53,133 nt of DNA from Leptolyngbya sp. 'hensonii' (lineage in GTDB: Bacteria; Cyanobacteriota; Cyanobacteriia; GCF-001939115): NCBI RefSeq assembly GCF_001939115.1, contig NZ_MQTZ01000011.1, positions 60,864 to 113,996 of the forward strand. Reading direction: 5' to 3'. A program made the translations under genes and the position numbers. Below, in pieces: positions 1 to 8,887 of the stretch. How positions within the stretch are numbered: position 1 is the stretch's first letter; every line of letters starts with the position of its first letter. Below the pieces are notes generated by a model. The model saw only the letters and a program-made list of their open reading frames with translations. It ran no database searches and was not told the DNA's origin.

Positions 1-94
1 CACCCCCAACCCCCTCCCCCTCTCCCGCTGGGAGAGGGGGCAGGGGGGTGAGGGCAATCAGGAGTTTATCGGTGTTATTTAATTCTCATTCCTA
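1..94. repeat. Partial copy of a MITE-like palindromic element
   Basis: The first 94 bases are almost the same as 43296-43395. A C-rich arm and a G-rich arm form a strong hairpin (CTCCCGCTGGGAG at its tip). It is followed by an AT-rich end running to CTCATTCCTA at 85-94. The last 47 bases or so are identical to the second copy. The left part lies outside the window, so its left end and target duplication cannot be seen. It sits about 140 bp upstream of the psb35-like start codon. Confidence 0.8.
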
Positions 95-231
95 GCTATT
101 TTCTTTGCGTTATGTAACGATTTTCTTATATGTACCTCTTTAGAAGGGGGGCATATAGCACCTGTGCTGGAAGCATAGGCCAGAATTACAACTTAAATTG
201 GTAGAACTGTCCAAAACTGAGGGTATCGGAG

Positions 232-456
232 ATGTTTTTTACGGCTAATTTTTTGTCTAAGCTAGTTGCTGCTGCTGATCAAGCACCCCACTTTCCAGTG
301 GCGTTTACCCTGGTTTATGGGGTGGGGTTTGTTGCGGCGGTGGGCATTGGGTCCATTGCCTGGTACAACTCCAAGCGGCCAGCGGGTTGGGAAGATAAGG
401 GACGGCCTGACTTTGTGCCCGAAGTGAAAACGGAAGAGAGTTCTGATCCGGAATAG
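232..456 (+). CDS. psb35: Psb35-like photosystem II assembly protein
   Basis: A 74-residue protein with one transmembrane helix (about residues 24-45), followed by a conserved SIAWYNSKRPAGWE block and an acidic C-terminal tail. The helix plus the YNSKRPAGWE signature resembles the cyanobacterial Ssl2148/Psb35 family. In Synechocystis that protein associates with the CP47 assembly module and high-light-inducible proteins in the thylakoid membrane. The name rests on remembered family sequence, not on a search. GGAG lies only two bases before the ATG, so initiation may not be classical. The gene stands alone, with a MITE-like repeat upstream and a hairpin just after the stop. Confidence 0.65.
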   Translation: MFFTANFLSKLVAAADQAPHFPVAFTLVYGVGFVAAVGIGSIAWYNSKRPAGWEDKGRPDFVPEVKTEESSDPE

Positions 457-467
457 GAGATAAAAAA

Positions 468-487
468 GGGTAGGCATTAGCCTACCC
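468..487 (-). terminator. Intrinsic terminator, mainly minus strand
   Basis: A perfect 8-bp stem, GGGTAGGC / GCCTACCC, with an ATTA loop. On the minus strand it is followed by TTTTTT, the usual form of an intrinsic terminator. It would end the minus-strand gene at 602-994. The same hairpin lies 11 bases after the psb35-like stop, so it may also slow plus-strand transcription. Confidence 0.7.
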
Positions 488-601
488 AAAATCTCAATTG
501 GCAGTTATTGAGCAGTTACATCACTGGTCCATCAAAAGGAAAATTTTGTAGAGCGAGGAGAGGGCGCTGATTTTCTTGCTGTGAATTCAGGGCTTGCAGT
601 C

Positions 602-994
602 TTAGCAGTAAGCCGTTATATCTTCGCCACACTCATCGGCCAGATAGCAGAGAGCCCGAAATCTTAGGGCAACGACCTCTTCGTAGAGGGGGTTTAGCTT
701 ACAGAGGGGGGGAATGGAGAGAAGGGTTTTGCCGAAGAATTTGATATCTCTGGCAAAGGGACATTGGGAAGGAATTGACTTGCAAATAAAGTGAGCTCGT
801 TGCAAGTCGCGAACATCGATTTCATTCAACCATTGGCGGAGAGGTTGTAGAACATTGAGCAGTTCTGGTGCAGATGAATGAGGGATAGAAGGGTGACTGG
901 AAGCGTGCGTCTCCTGATTCAGGATATGGCCTGGTTGAATCCAGATCCAGCTCACTAAAGCAATATTTTCAGTTGAAGAGGTAGACATAGTCAT
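602..994 (-). CDS. Orphan Mo-dependent nitrogenase C-terminal-domain protein
   Basis: About 130 residues. The C-terminal two thirds match the cyanobacterial Mo-nitrogenase_C family (PF06967): PLRQWLNEIDVRD, then IPSQCPFARDIKFFG, PPLCKLNPLYEEV and FRALCYLADECGED. Despite the family name these are free-standing proteins of unknown function, common in cyanobacteria whether or not they fix nitrogen. No nif gene is visible nearby. Conserved cysteines (CPF, PLCK, LCYLADEC) suggest a metal or structural role, which is inference. The ATG at 994 is preferred because GGAG lies nine bases upstream; ATGs at 1009 and 988 are alternatives. Confidence 0.75.
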   Translation of the reverse strand: MTMSTSSTENIALVSWIWIQPGHILNQETHASSHPSIPHSSAPELLNVLQPLRQWLNEIDVRDLQRAHFICKSIPSQCPFARDIKFFGKTLLSIPPLCKLNPLYEEVVALRFRALCYLADECGEDITAYC

Positions 995-1180
995 CAGCAA
1001 GAACTCCACAGCGTAGCAAGCCTCAAAGCCTTGAACTTCTTAGGTTTTGACTTTTTCTTTTCTACTGCTATAGTGCCTCAGATTGAAGGCATGATAAGTG
1101 AGGGGAATCACTTATTTTTCGTGATTATCAATTGCTAATCTCAGGGACTTTACTCACAAATTCTAAGGCTATGAAAGAGT

Positions 1181-1213
1181 AGACCTCCGACTTCTTGAGG
1201 AAGTTGGAGGTCT
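1181..1213 (-). terminator. Long hairpin downstream of rnj
   Basis: A 14-bp arm (AGACCTCCGACTTC) pairs with GAAGTTGGAGGTCT with one mismatch around a TTGAG loop. It lies 55 bp after the rnj stop and probably ends the asd-dapA-rnj transcript. There is no clear T-run, which is common for cyanobacterial terminators. The rest of 995-1267 shows no gene. Confidence 0.55.
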
Positions 1214-1267
1214 AGCTTATAGGCAAATTTAGGAAATCTATCGCAACGCCTACAGGTGTGAGCAGGC

Positions 1268-3019
1268 TTAAGGGGCAATATTCGCAGCTACTTTAGGAGG
1301 GCTGATTTTGACCTCGGCAGGTTCCTCAGGCGTTTGCATTAGGAAAACGAGTAAGGAATTGATTTGAAGCTCTTGTCGGAGGAATCGCCGCAGGGCTGTC
1401 TCAATCTGGGTTCGTAACCCTACCCAATCCACTTCGGTGTTGTCACCAAAGCGACGGGCAAAATCCTGCCAGCGATCGCGCAGGACAGGTTTAATTGCTT
1501 CCTGCACCAGTTTTCTTAACAGGGACCGATCAACGGTAGTCACTACACCTTTGAGATGGACCTCGGGTTGGGCTAGAAGCGTACCATCCCAGCCGATCGC
1601 AGCGGCGATGGTGACTACCCCATCCTCAGCCAGTTGCTGCCGTTCTTTCAGCACCCCATCTTTGACAATGCCATCCCGGGTCATGAGCTCGATGCCAGAT
1701 GGCACCTTACCGGCAACCCGAATGCTATCGCGGGAAACTTCGACAATATCGCCATTGTCGATAATCACCATGTTCTCTGCTGGGATCCCACATTTTTGAG
1801 CTGTTTCAGAATGTTTAACGAGCATCCGGTGTTCTCCATGTACGGGCAGGAAGAACTTGGGCCGAGTCAGCCCAATCATTAGCTTCTGATCTTCTTGGCA
1901 ACCATGACCGGAGACGTGAATCCCTTGCTCCCGACCGTAGATTACTTTGGCTCCCTGCATCATCAATTTGTCGATTAAGTTGACCACTGAGATGGTATTT
2001 CCGGGAATTGGGTTAGCCGAGAAGACCACTGTATCCCCTTTTCGAATCTTCAATTTGGCATGTTCGCCATTGGCAATTCGACTCAGGGCTGACATCGGTT
2101 CTCCCTGGGAACCAGTTGTCAGGATGATGATTTTATCATCGGGGGTCTGGCGCAGGGTATGCAGAGGCTGTAGTAGGCTATCTTCACATTTGATGTAACC
2201 CAGATTGCGGGCATGGGCAATCACATTCAGCATGGAACGACCCAGAATAGAGACAACCCGACCATGCTGCTTGGCCAGTTCCAGAATCATATTGATGCGA
2301 TGGACAGAGGAAGCAAAGGTGGTGACCAGAATCCGACCTTTGGCCTGGGCAAAAACTCGATCCAGATTGGGAAAGACCGATCGTTCTGACGGCGTAAAAC
2401 CAGGCACTTCCGAGTTCGTGGAGTCGCTGATCAGGCAGAGCACCCCTTTCTCGCCATACTCTGCCAGTTTTTGCAGATCATAGAATTCCCCATCTACAGG
2501 GGTATGGTCAAATTTGAAATCCCCCGTGTGAATAATCACCCCTGCCGGAGTATGAAGCGCCACGGTAAAACTATCGGCAATAGAATGGGTGTTGCGAATG
2601 AACTCTACCAGAAATGAGTTCCCCACTCGCACCATGTCTCGGGGCCGGACTGTCCTGATTTCAGTTCGATTTCGGACACCAGCCTCATCCATTTTACCCT
2701 CTAGCATCGCCATAGCCAGACGGGGACCATAAATAACAGGGATTTCAAACTGCTTCAGGTGAAAGGGAATCCCCCCAATATGGTCTTCATGACCATGGGT
2801 CACAATCATGCCCTTAATTTTGTGGCGGTTTTCCCGCAGATAGGTCATATCTGGGAGGATGATGTTCACACCGTGCATGCTGGCAGAGGGAAAAGCGAGA
2901 CCCGCATCCAATAGCAGGATTTCATCATTAATTTCAAACACGCAGGTATTTTTGCCAATTTCGTGCAAGCCACCTAGGGGGATGATCTTTAAAGCTGGTG
3001 CAACACCGTTTTGAGTCAT
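1268..3019 (-). CDS. rnj: Ribonuclease J
   Basis: A 583-residue metallo-beta-lactamase/beta-CASP ribonuclease that degrades and matures mRNA and rRNA (family knowledge). The zinc motif HGHEDH is at residues 75-80. Further motifs are GDFKFDHTPVDG, SDSTNSEVPGFTPSE, the beta-CASP stretch TTFASSVHRI, a TGSQGEP motif and VHGEHRM. Length fits bacterial RNase J with its C-terminal domain. The start at 3019 (MTQNG) is chosen because AAGGAG lies just upstream; an in-frame start at 3040 has no such support. It is the third gene of asd-dapA-rnj, 68 bp after dapA. Confidence 0.95.
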   Translation of the reverse strand: MTQNGVAPALKIIPLGGLHEIGKNTCVFEINDEILLLDAGLAFPSASMHGVNIILPDMTYLRENRHKIKGMIVTHGHEDHIGGIPFHLKQFEIPVIYGPRLAMAMLEGKMDEAGVRNRTEIRTVRPRDMVRVGNSFLVEFIRNTHSIADSFTVALHTPAGVIIHTGDFKFDHTPVDGEFYDLQKLAEYGEKGVLCLISDSTNSEVPGFTPSERSVFPNLDRVFAQAKGRILVTTFASSVHRINMILELAKQHGRVVSILGRSMLNVIAHARNLGYIKCEDSLLQPLHTLRQTPDDKIIILTTGSQGEPMSALSRIANGEHAKLKIRKGDTVVFSANPIPGNTISVVNLIDKLMMQGAKVIYGREQGIHVSGHGCQEDQKLMIGLTRPKFFLPVHGEHRMLVKHSETAQKCGIPAENMVIIDNGDIVEVSRDSIRVAGKVPSGIELMTRDGIVKDGVLKERQQLAEDGVVTIAAAIGWDGTLLAQPEVHLKGVVTTVDRSLLRKLVQEAIKPVLRDRWQDFARRFGDNTEVDWVGLRTQIETALRRFLRQELQINSLLVFLMQTPEEPAEVKISPPKVAANIAP

Positions 3020-3087
3020 TGGTCTCCTTATTAGGTACAAAGTTGCTATTCAATTGTTTTGAGATCTGAAATTTTCCTGGTTAATAA

Positions 3088-3966
3088 TTACGATGCAAGT
3101 TCTGCCAGCACCGTTTTCAGGGTTTGAACAACCTCGTCAGAGGGCTCAGATAGGGGAAGACGAGTTGAACCAACATCCCAACCTCGTAACTTGAGGGCAG
3201 CCTTGACGGGAATTGGATTGGTTGTTAGGAACAACGCCTTAAACAGGGGGAAAAGCTGTAGATGAATCTGGGTCGCGAGTTGGGGTTGATTCCCTTCGAA
3301 CGATTGAATCATTTGTTGAAGCTGATTGCCAACCAGATGGCTGGCTACACTGACAACCCCTTTAGCCCCGATCGCCAGCAGGGGCAGGGTTAGAGAATCA
3401 TCTCCAGAGTAAATGGCAAATTCAGGGGGGGTCAGCCTACGAATTTGACTGGCCTGATCCAGATTGCCGCTGGCCTCTTTAATCCCCACGATGTTTGGCA
3501 CTTCAGCAAGGCGAGCAACCGTTTCTGGCTGCAAATTTTGGCCCGTGCGCCCTGGAACGTTATAGAGCATGACAGGCAAATCGGGGGCAGATTCAGCGAT
3601 CGCCTTAAAGTGCTGGTAGAGACCCTCCTGGGGAGGCTTATTGTAATAGGGAACGACTTGCAAAGACCCATCTAACTTCAGCTTATCGGCTTTCTGGGTG
3701 GCTGCGATCGCTTCCCGGGTAGAGTTTGACCCTGTTCCAGCCATGATCTTTGCTTTGCCTGCCGTTGCCCGCTGAATCACCTGAAATAACTCATACTCCT
3801 CGTCCCAGGTCAGTGTGGGAGACTCGCCAGTTGTTCCACAGACTACAAAGGTATCCGTGCCATGATCGGCCAGGTGAACAGCTAACTGCTCGGCTTTAGC
3901 GTAGTTAATGCTGCCGTCCGCCTTGAACGGCGTTACCATTGCTGTAAGAACACGTCCGAAATCCAC
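3088..3966 (-). CDS. dapA: 4-hydroxy-tetrahydrodipicolinate synthase
   Basis: A 292-residue TIM-barrel enzyme of the DapA family. It condenses aspartate semialdehyde with pyruvate in the lysine/diaminopimelate pathway. The GTTGESPTL substrate loop is at 44-52, the catalytic tyrosine Y135 in LYNVPGRTG, and the Schiff-base lysine K163 in [10 protein letters not shown]. Length is normal. It lies 37 bp downstream of asd, whose product is its substrate, so the order matches the pathway. Confidence 0.97.
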   Translation of the reverse strand: MDFGRVLTAMVTPFKADGSINYAKAEQLAVHLADHGTDTFVVCGTTGESPTLTWDEEYELFQVIQRATAGKAKIMAGTGSNSTREAIAATQKADKLKLDGSLQVVPYYNKPPQEGLYQHFKAIAESAPDLPVMLYNVPGRTGQNLQPETVARLAEVPNIVGIKEASGNLDQASQIRRLTPPEFAIYSGDDSLTLPLLAIGAKGVVSVASHLVGNQLQQMIQSFEGNQPQLATQIHLQLFPLFKALFLTTNPIPVKAALKLRGWDVGSTRLPLSEPSDEVVQTLKTVLAELAS

Positions 3967-4003
3967 TAGGCTTTACCTACCTGTATATATCTGATAGCAG
4001 CAA

Positions 4004-5071
4004 TTAGAGGGAGGAATGGGCAGGTTGCTGTTCCCCTGGGGGTTTGTGCTTTTGACCCACGAGCTTCTGGGAAATCAGCAATTCAGCAATTTGAACAGCA
4101 TTCAAGGCTGCCCCTTTACGAATCTGGTCCCCACTGAGCCAGAGTTCCAGCCCGCAGGGATGGGAAATATCCTGGCGAATTCTGCCTACCAACACCTCAT
4201 CTAACCCGCTGGCTTCTATGGGCATCGGGAAATAGTTGGCCTCCCAGTCTTGCACCAACTTCACACCGGGAGCCTGACTTAAGAGCTCCTCTGCCTGCTT
4301 CACACTAAAAGGAGCCTCAAACTCCAGGTTAATCGCTTCAGAGTGAGCTCGGAGTACGGGAACCCGTACGCAGGTGGCCGTGATGCGAATCTCTTCTGTC
4401 CCGAAGATTTTGCGGGTCTCGTTCACCATCTTCATTTCTTCCTCGCAATATCCCTGGGGATTGAGCTTGGAATTGTGGGGAAACAGATTAAAGGCCAGGG
4501 GATACGGAAAAATCTCTGCTTTGGGGGGTTCATCTGCCAGAATAGCACGGGCCTGGGTTTTCACCTCTTCCATCGCCCTAGCTCCAGCACCACTGGCAGA
4601 CTGATAAGTGGCTGCTACGATGCGTCGGACTGGCTGAACCTGATGCAGCGGCCAGACCACTACCGTCATTAGAATCGTCGTGCAGTTGGGATTGGCAATA
4701 ATCCCCTGATGGGCTGCTGCGGCTTGAGGATTAACCTCTGGGACTACCAAGGGGACCTGGGGGTCCATCCGGAAGGCACTGGAGTTATCAACCACTACTG
4801 CTCCAGCAGCAACGGCTTTGGGAGCCCAGACTTTTGAAGTTGAACCACCCGCAGAAGCCAGAACCAGATCGATACCCTGGAAAGAAGATTCTTCGACCAC
4901 CTGGACGGGAACCTGCTCTCCCATAAAGGGGAGTGTGCTGCCCGACGATCGAGGAGAAGCCAATAATCTTAATTCAGAAATTGGGAACTGCCGACTTTCC
5001 AGCAACTGGAGTAATTCCGTACCCACTGCGCCCGTCGCCCCTAAAATGGCGACTCGATACGATCGACGCAA
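4004..5071 (-). CDS. asd: Aspartate-semialdehyde dehydrogenase
   Basis: A 355-residue protein that reduces aspartyl phosphate to aspartate semialdehyde, the branch point to lysine, threonine and methionine. The N-terminal nucleotide-binding loop is GATGAVGTEL (11-20). The catalytic cysteine is C130 in ANPNCTT, and SGAGARAMEE forms part of the substrate site. The lysine- and proline-rich tail (from about 339) is likely disordered. It is the first gene of asd-dapA-rnj, with its promoter expected in the 5072-5380 spacer. Confidence 0.96.
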   Translation of the reverse strand: MRRSYRVAILGATGAVGTELLQLLESRQFPISELRLLASPRSSGSTLPFMGEQVPVQVVEESSFQGIDLVLASAGGSTSKVWAPKAVAAGAVVVDNSSAFRMDPQVPLVVPEVNPQAAAAHQGIIANPNCTTILMTVVVWPLHQVQPVRRIVAATYQSASGAGARAMEEVKTQARAILADEPPKAEIFPYPLAFNLFPHNSKLNPQGYCEEEMKMVNETRKIFGTEEIRITATCVRVPVLRAHSEAINLEFEAPFSVKQAEELLSQAPGVKLVQDWEANYFPMPIEASGLDEVLVGRIRQDISHPCGLELWLSGDQIRKGAALNAVQIAELLISQKLVGQKHKPPGEQQPAHSSL

Positions 5072-5380
5072 ACTAATGTCCTCCTTGAGTTAAAGCTAGT
5101 TTTCTACCAGGTCAAGCGTAAAAATTCTATTAGTCAATTTTAGATCAAACAAAATATTAATTAATACAAATGTTCTTATGAGGGGATCATAATTAAGCAG
5201 GTTCTAACATGTTAGCGGATTTTGCTCGACCTCAATAAAGGAGATTATGTTCTCACTCAATGAAACATTATTTGGCTCGTCGCAGCTTTAATCACCCAAC
5301 CCAAAAATCGGCCAAACCAGGAGTTTGGCCATCATAATCGGCAATAAACTGGTTTTAGCTGTTGTTCGGCTAATCAAAGA
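5072..5380. other. Spacer upstream of asd
   Basis: 309 bp without a convincing ORF. It should hold the promoter of asd-dapA-rnj. The part nearest asd is AT-rich (about 5110-5200), but I could not assign a clear -35/-10 pair. The far end holds the terminator hairpin of the neighbouring minus-strand gene. Confidence 0.6.
5310..5330 (-). terminator. Intrinsic terminator for the 5381-5896 gene
   Basis: GGCCAAAC and GTTTGGCC form a perfect 8-bp stem around a five-base loop. On the minus strand it is followed by GATTTTTGGG, which gives a short T-run 50 bp after the stop codon. Confidence 0.75.
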
Positions 5381-5896
5381 CTAAGGCAGTTGCTGCTTGA
5401 GCTGGGCCAGTTCTGCCTGGGTCAGGGTGGCCCTTACCTCCAACACCTGTGCCTCATCCCGCAAAGTTAGCACATACTCGCTCCCCTTTGCCTTGACTTC
5501 AACGCGGGGATGGGTCAAGTCCACTTGCTGGTAGACCACTGCGGGTAATCCCACCCGAAGCACAATGTCTGGTTGAGATTGGGGGAAAGCGTAGAGCTGC
5601 TGGCGCAAGGCGTCCAATTCCAATTTTTGAACTGTGATATTGCGTTCCTCCTGGATATCTGGCTTCCGCCAGTAGAGGGTGATCCCCCGAATCTCAGGGG
5701 TGGTCAGAACAAATTTCTCGTCAAATCTCTGAGGGTCCCAGTTCAGTTCACTCACATCTCCCATGGGGGTGAGCACCCGTTGTTGCCAGGTAATCTCCTG
5801 GCCATTGAGTTTAGACCACCATTGACCAATAGCGGCCAGATGATCCCCATTCTCAGGATTACTGCTCCCGTACTGCCAGACTAGTCTCGCTTGCAT
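5381..5896 (-). CDS. Conserved hypothetical protein
   Basis: 171 residues with no signal peptide or membrane segment. The sequence looks soluble and beta-rich: early tryptophans (QYGSS, QWWSKLNGQEITWQQRV), then ITLYWRKPDIQEERN, and a lysine/glutamine-rich C-terminal helix ending in LAQLKQQLP. I do not recognise a named domain; it resembles uncharacterised cyanobacterial proteins. It is a single gene with its own terminator, divergent from the HDAC-family gene, whose start lies 65 bp away. Confidence 0.7.
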   Translation of the reverse strand: MQARLVWQYGSSNPENGDHLAAIGQWWSKLNGQEITWQQRVLTPMGDVSELNWDPQRFDEKFVLTTPEIRGITLYWRKPDIQEERNITVQKLELDALRQQLYAFPQSQPDIVLRVGLPAVVYQQVDLTHPRVEVKAKGSEYVLTLRDEAQVLEVRATLTQAELAQLKQQLP

Positions 5897-5961
5897 GGAA
5901 AGTCCTCGATCGTCATTGCTATTCTAATCTTTGAAAGCCAGACAACAAGGGTAGAGACTGC

Positions 5962-6873
5962 ATGGACCTTCCCCTGATCTACCACCCCGATTACGTGGTG
6001 GCTCTGCCGTCAGGCCATCGTTTTCCGATGGCCAAATTCCGCCTGCTTTATGACCTGTTACTGGCTGATGGCGTGGCTGATCGAAATCAGTTCCACCAAC
6101 CAGAACGACCTGATGCCGCCTTGATTGAGCTGGTGCATTGTGCCGCTTACGTACAGGCTTACTGTGACGGAACCCTGGATGCCAGAGCCCAGAAGCGCAT
6201 TGGCCTGCCCTGGAGTTCAGAGCTGGTGCATCGCACCTGTGTAGCGGTGGGAGGAACAATTCTGACAGCCCAACTGGCCCTTCAGCACGGGCTGGCCTGC
6301 AATACAGCCGGGGGGACCCACCATGCTTTTCCAGACTATGGCTCCGGATTTTGCATTTTCAATGATCTGGCGATCGCAGCCCGACTTCTACAGCAATGGG
6401 GACTGGTCCAGAAAATTCTGATTCTGGATCTGGATGTGCATCAGGGAGACGGGACCGCTGCCATTTTTCAAGCAGATCCACAGGTGTTTACCTTCTCCAT
6501 GCATTGTGAAGTCAATTTTCCAGGCACGAAACAGCAGAGTGATTTAGATGTAGCACTCCCAGCCGGAATGGAAGATGACGAGTACCTGCAGACATTAGCC
6601 TGCTATCTACCGGATCTACTCTCGGCAGTCAAGCCAGATCTGGTCCTGTATGACGCAGGGGTTGATCCCCATGGGGGCGATCGGTTGGGCAAACTGGCTC
6701 TGACGGATACAGGACTGTTTCGACGGGAGATGCAGGTGTTGGGGACCTGTGCATCTGCAGGCTATCCGGTAGCCTGTGTGATTGGGGGAGGCTATGCGGA
6801 GGATCTGAATGCCTTGGCCTATCGCCACTCCCTCCTGCATCGGGCTGCGTCAGCGATATACCGCCAATATTGA
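5962..6873 (+). CDS. HDAC/acetoin-utilisation family deacetylase
   Basis: A 303-residue zinc hydrolase of the arginase/deacetylase fold. The family removes acetyl groups from lysines, polyamines or related amides; the substrate here is unknown. Key elements are the active-site pair in GGTHHAF, GFCIFNDLAIAA, the zinc site DLDVHQGDGT, and the third zinc ligand with the glycine-rich turn YDAGVDPHGGDRLG. The C-terminal IGGGY loop is present. All catalytic residues look intact. It converges on the pentapeptide gene with only four bases between stops. Confidence 0.9.
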   Translation: MDLPLIYHPDYVVALPSGHRFPMAKFRLLYDLLLADGVADRNQFHQPERPDAALIELVHCAAYVQAYCDGTLDARAQKRIGLPWSSELVHRTCVAVGGTILTAQLALQHGLACNTAGGTHHAFPDYGSGFCIFNDLAIAARLLQQWGLVQKILILDLDVHQGDGTAAIFQADPQVFTFSMHCEVNFPGTKQQSDLDVALPAGMEDDEYLQTLACYLPDLLSAVKPDLVLYDAGVDPHGGDRLGKLALTDTGLFRREMQVLGTCASAGYPVACVIGGGYAEDLNALAYRHSLLHRAASAIYRQY

Positions 6874-6877
6874 CGGA

Positions 6878-7378
6878 CTAGGGGCAACCCAGGGAGTCAC
6901 GGGTGTTTACGCCTGTAATTGGATTGATTCCATTGGCGGCTGCGCACAGGTCCATTACCTGTTTGCGGTCCAGCACGGCATCACTGAAGTCTGCACCTGT
7001 AATTTTGGCCCCTTTAAAGTTGGATTTCAGCAGCATGGCTGAGGTCAAAACAGCATCACTCAGATCTGCGTTGGCAAAATTGCTGAGGTAGGCAATACCG
7101 TTACTGAAGTCCACCCCATGCAGGTTGGCTTTGGTCAGATTCGACCCGTTGAACACCGCGCCCTGTAAATTAGCCCCGGTAAAGTCAGCGTCAATTAGTC
7201 GGACGTTGGCAAACTCGGCGCGAATCAATTGTTGACCAGCGTAACTTTTAGCAGTGGCTTCTGCATCGTCGATCGCCCGAATGGCGGCTGAACTGGCAGC
7301 CTGAGCAGGCAATGGCAGGGCTGTCAACAGGAGGAACAGGGCCAACAGGAGGCTGAAGCAGGATTGCAGAATACTCAT
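6878..7378 (-). CDS. Secreted or lumenal pentapeptide-repeat protein
   Basis: About 166 residues. An N-terminal signal peptide (LLALFLLLTALPLPAQAASS) is followed by around 16 pentapeptide units of the A(D/N)LxX type, such as DADFTGANLQGAVFNGSNL. The C-terminus (MDLCAAANGINPITG, then a final cysteine) resembles thylakoid-lumen pentapeptide proteins of the TL15/TL17 kind. These fold as a right-handed quadrilateral beta-helix; their function is unknown. The ATG at 7378 is preferred over an in-frame TTG at 7393. Confidence 0.85.
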   Translation of the reverse strand: MSILQSCFSLLLALFLLLTALPLPAQAASSAAIRAIDDAEATAKSYAGQQLIRAEFANVRLIDADFTGANLQGAVFNGSNLTKANLHGVDFSNGIAYLSNFANADLSDAVLTSAMLLKSNFKGAKITGADFSDAVLDRKQVMDLCAAANGINPITGVNTRDSLGCP

Positions 7379-7546
7379 AGCTGAAGGCAACACTCACTCA
7401 CTTCAAGACTTTAACGTAACATTTTTTAATCTTGTTTCATCGTCATCTTCGATCGCTTCGGGAGCAGACATTTCCGATCGGCCTCAAGTACAATTGTTCA
7501 AGCAGGCTGGCTGCGATCGCTGGTAGCCCTTTAACCTACAATCTTC

Positions 7547-8878
7547 ATGACCTCATCCGCTAAAATTCCCAAGCGAATTTCTACTGCTTTGATTAATGCC
7601 CTTAGTGCCGGGGTTGTTCCTAGGGTTGGGCTGGAGCATATTGCTGTCGGGCGAGAGCAGGAGATTAAGGTGCTCCTGCAGGATTTGCACAACACGGCAG
7701 AAGGGGGAGCTGCCTTCCGGTTTGTGGTTGGACGCTATGGGGCCGGAAAGAGCTTTACGCTGCAGCTCCTGCGTAACCATGCCATGGAGCAGGGCTTTGT
7801 AGTGGCAGATGCAGACCTCTCACCGGAGCGACGCCTAGCCGGGTCAGGGGGCAGCAGTGTCGCCACATACCGGGCCTTGATGCAAAATCTCTCAACCAAG
7901 ATTCGCCCTGATGGGGGTGCCCTAGCTCCGATTCTAGAGCGCTGGATTGCTGGTATTCAAACTCAGGTGGCCCAGGAGAGTGGCAAACGGCCCAATGATG
8001 CAGGGTTTGATGATCTGGTCGAAACCAGAATTCGGGAAGTCGTGAAACAGATGGAAGAACTGGTCAACGGCTTTGAATTCGCAAACGTCATCATCGCCTA
8101 CTGGAGTGGCTACCGAGCTGACGATGAGCCACGGAAGGATGCGGCCTTGCGCTGGTTACGGGGTGAGTTTGCCACGAAAACGGAGGCAAAAGCAGCTCTG
8201 GGGGTGCGGGTCATCATTGATGATGAAAGCTGGTACGACTACCTCAAGCTACTGGCCCGATTTGTAGCTGGGATTGGCTATAAAGGTTTACTGGTCTTGC
8301 TGGATGAAGCGGTTCATCTCTACAAAATTACGACTAGTGCCTCCCGGCAGAATAACTATGACAAGTTGCTGATGATGTTTAATGATGCCATGCAGGGTCG
8401 AGTGGGGCATCTGGGTATTTTGATTGGGGGAACCCCTCAGTTTGTGGAAGACCCCCGCCGGGGGCTTTACAGTGATCCGGCCTGGCAGCGCCGCACCACC
8501 AAAAGCCAGTTTGTGAAGATAGCAGTTCAGGATCTCTCTGGTCCCGTGATTCGCCTGGAACCTCTGAGCCAGGACGAAATTCTCCAGTTGCTACAGCGGT
8601 TGGCAGAGATTCATACAACCCATTATGGGTATAAGGGAGGTCTCAAAGCTCAGGACTATCAGGATTTTCTGCAAGAGGTTGTCAAACGACTGGGGGCAGA
8701 AGCGCTGCTGACACCGGGTGAAATCGTCCGGGATTTCATCAGTGTTCTGACTGTATTGCAGCAAAATCCCAAGCTGACATTGAACAAGGTGTTGGGGGGG
8801 GCTGGGTTCCAACCGACTCAAGCGGGCAAGGATCCAAAAGGGGATGAACGTAACGAGTTCGCCGAGTTTACCGTATGA
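7547..8878 (+). CDS. BrxC/BrxD-like (DUF2791) AAA-type ATPase
   Basis: A 443-residue P-loop ATPase resembling the BREX ATP-binding family (DUF2791; BrxD-like). The Walker A motif GRYGAGKS is at 62-69, and a Walker B strand, LVLLDEA, is at about 249-255. The opening RISTALINALSAGVVPRVGLEHIAVGRE and the DADLSPERRL block are typical of the family. In BREX and related defence clusters such ATPases partner with helicases, nucleases or methylases; none is present here. The only close partner is the permease starting nine bases after the stop. The role is therefore open; ATP binding is well supported, the defence link is not. Confidence 0.8.
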   Translation: MTSSAKIPKRISTALINALSAGVVPRVGLEHIAVGREQEIKVLLQDLHNTAEGGAAFRFVVGRYGAGKSFTLQLLRNHAMEQGFVVADADLSPERRLAGSGGSSVATYRALMQNLSTKIRPDGGALAPILERWIAGIQTQVAQESGKRPNDAGFDDLVETRIREVVKQMEELVNGFEFANVIIAYWSGYRADDEPRKDAALRWLRGEFATKTEAKAALGVRVIIDDESWYDYLKLLARFVAGIGYKGLLVLLDEAVHLYKITTSASRQNNYDKLLMMFNDAMQGRVGHLGILIGGTPQFVEDPRRGLYSDPAWQRRTTKSQFVKIAVQDLSGPVIRLEPLSQDEILQLLQRLAEIHTTHYGYKGGLKAQDYQDFLQEVVKRLGAEALLTPGEIVRDFISVLTVLQQNPKLTLNKVLGGAGFQPTQAGKDPKGDERNEFAEFTV

Positions 8879-8887
8879 TCAGACGAC

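Noticed and set aside
602-994. Nitrogenase subunit
   Set aside because: Only the small stand-alone C-terminal domain family is present; no catalytic nitrogenase regions or nif neighbours.
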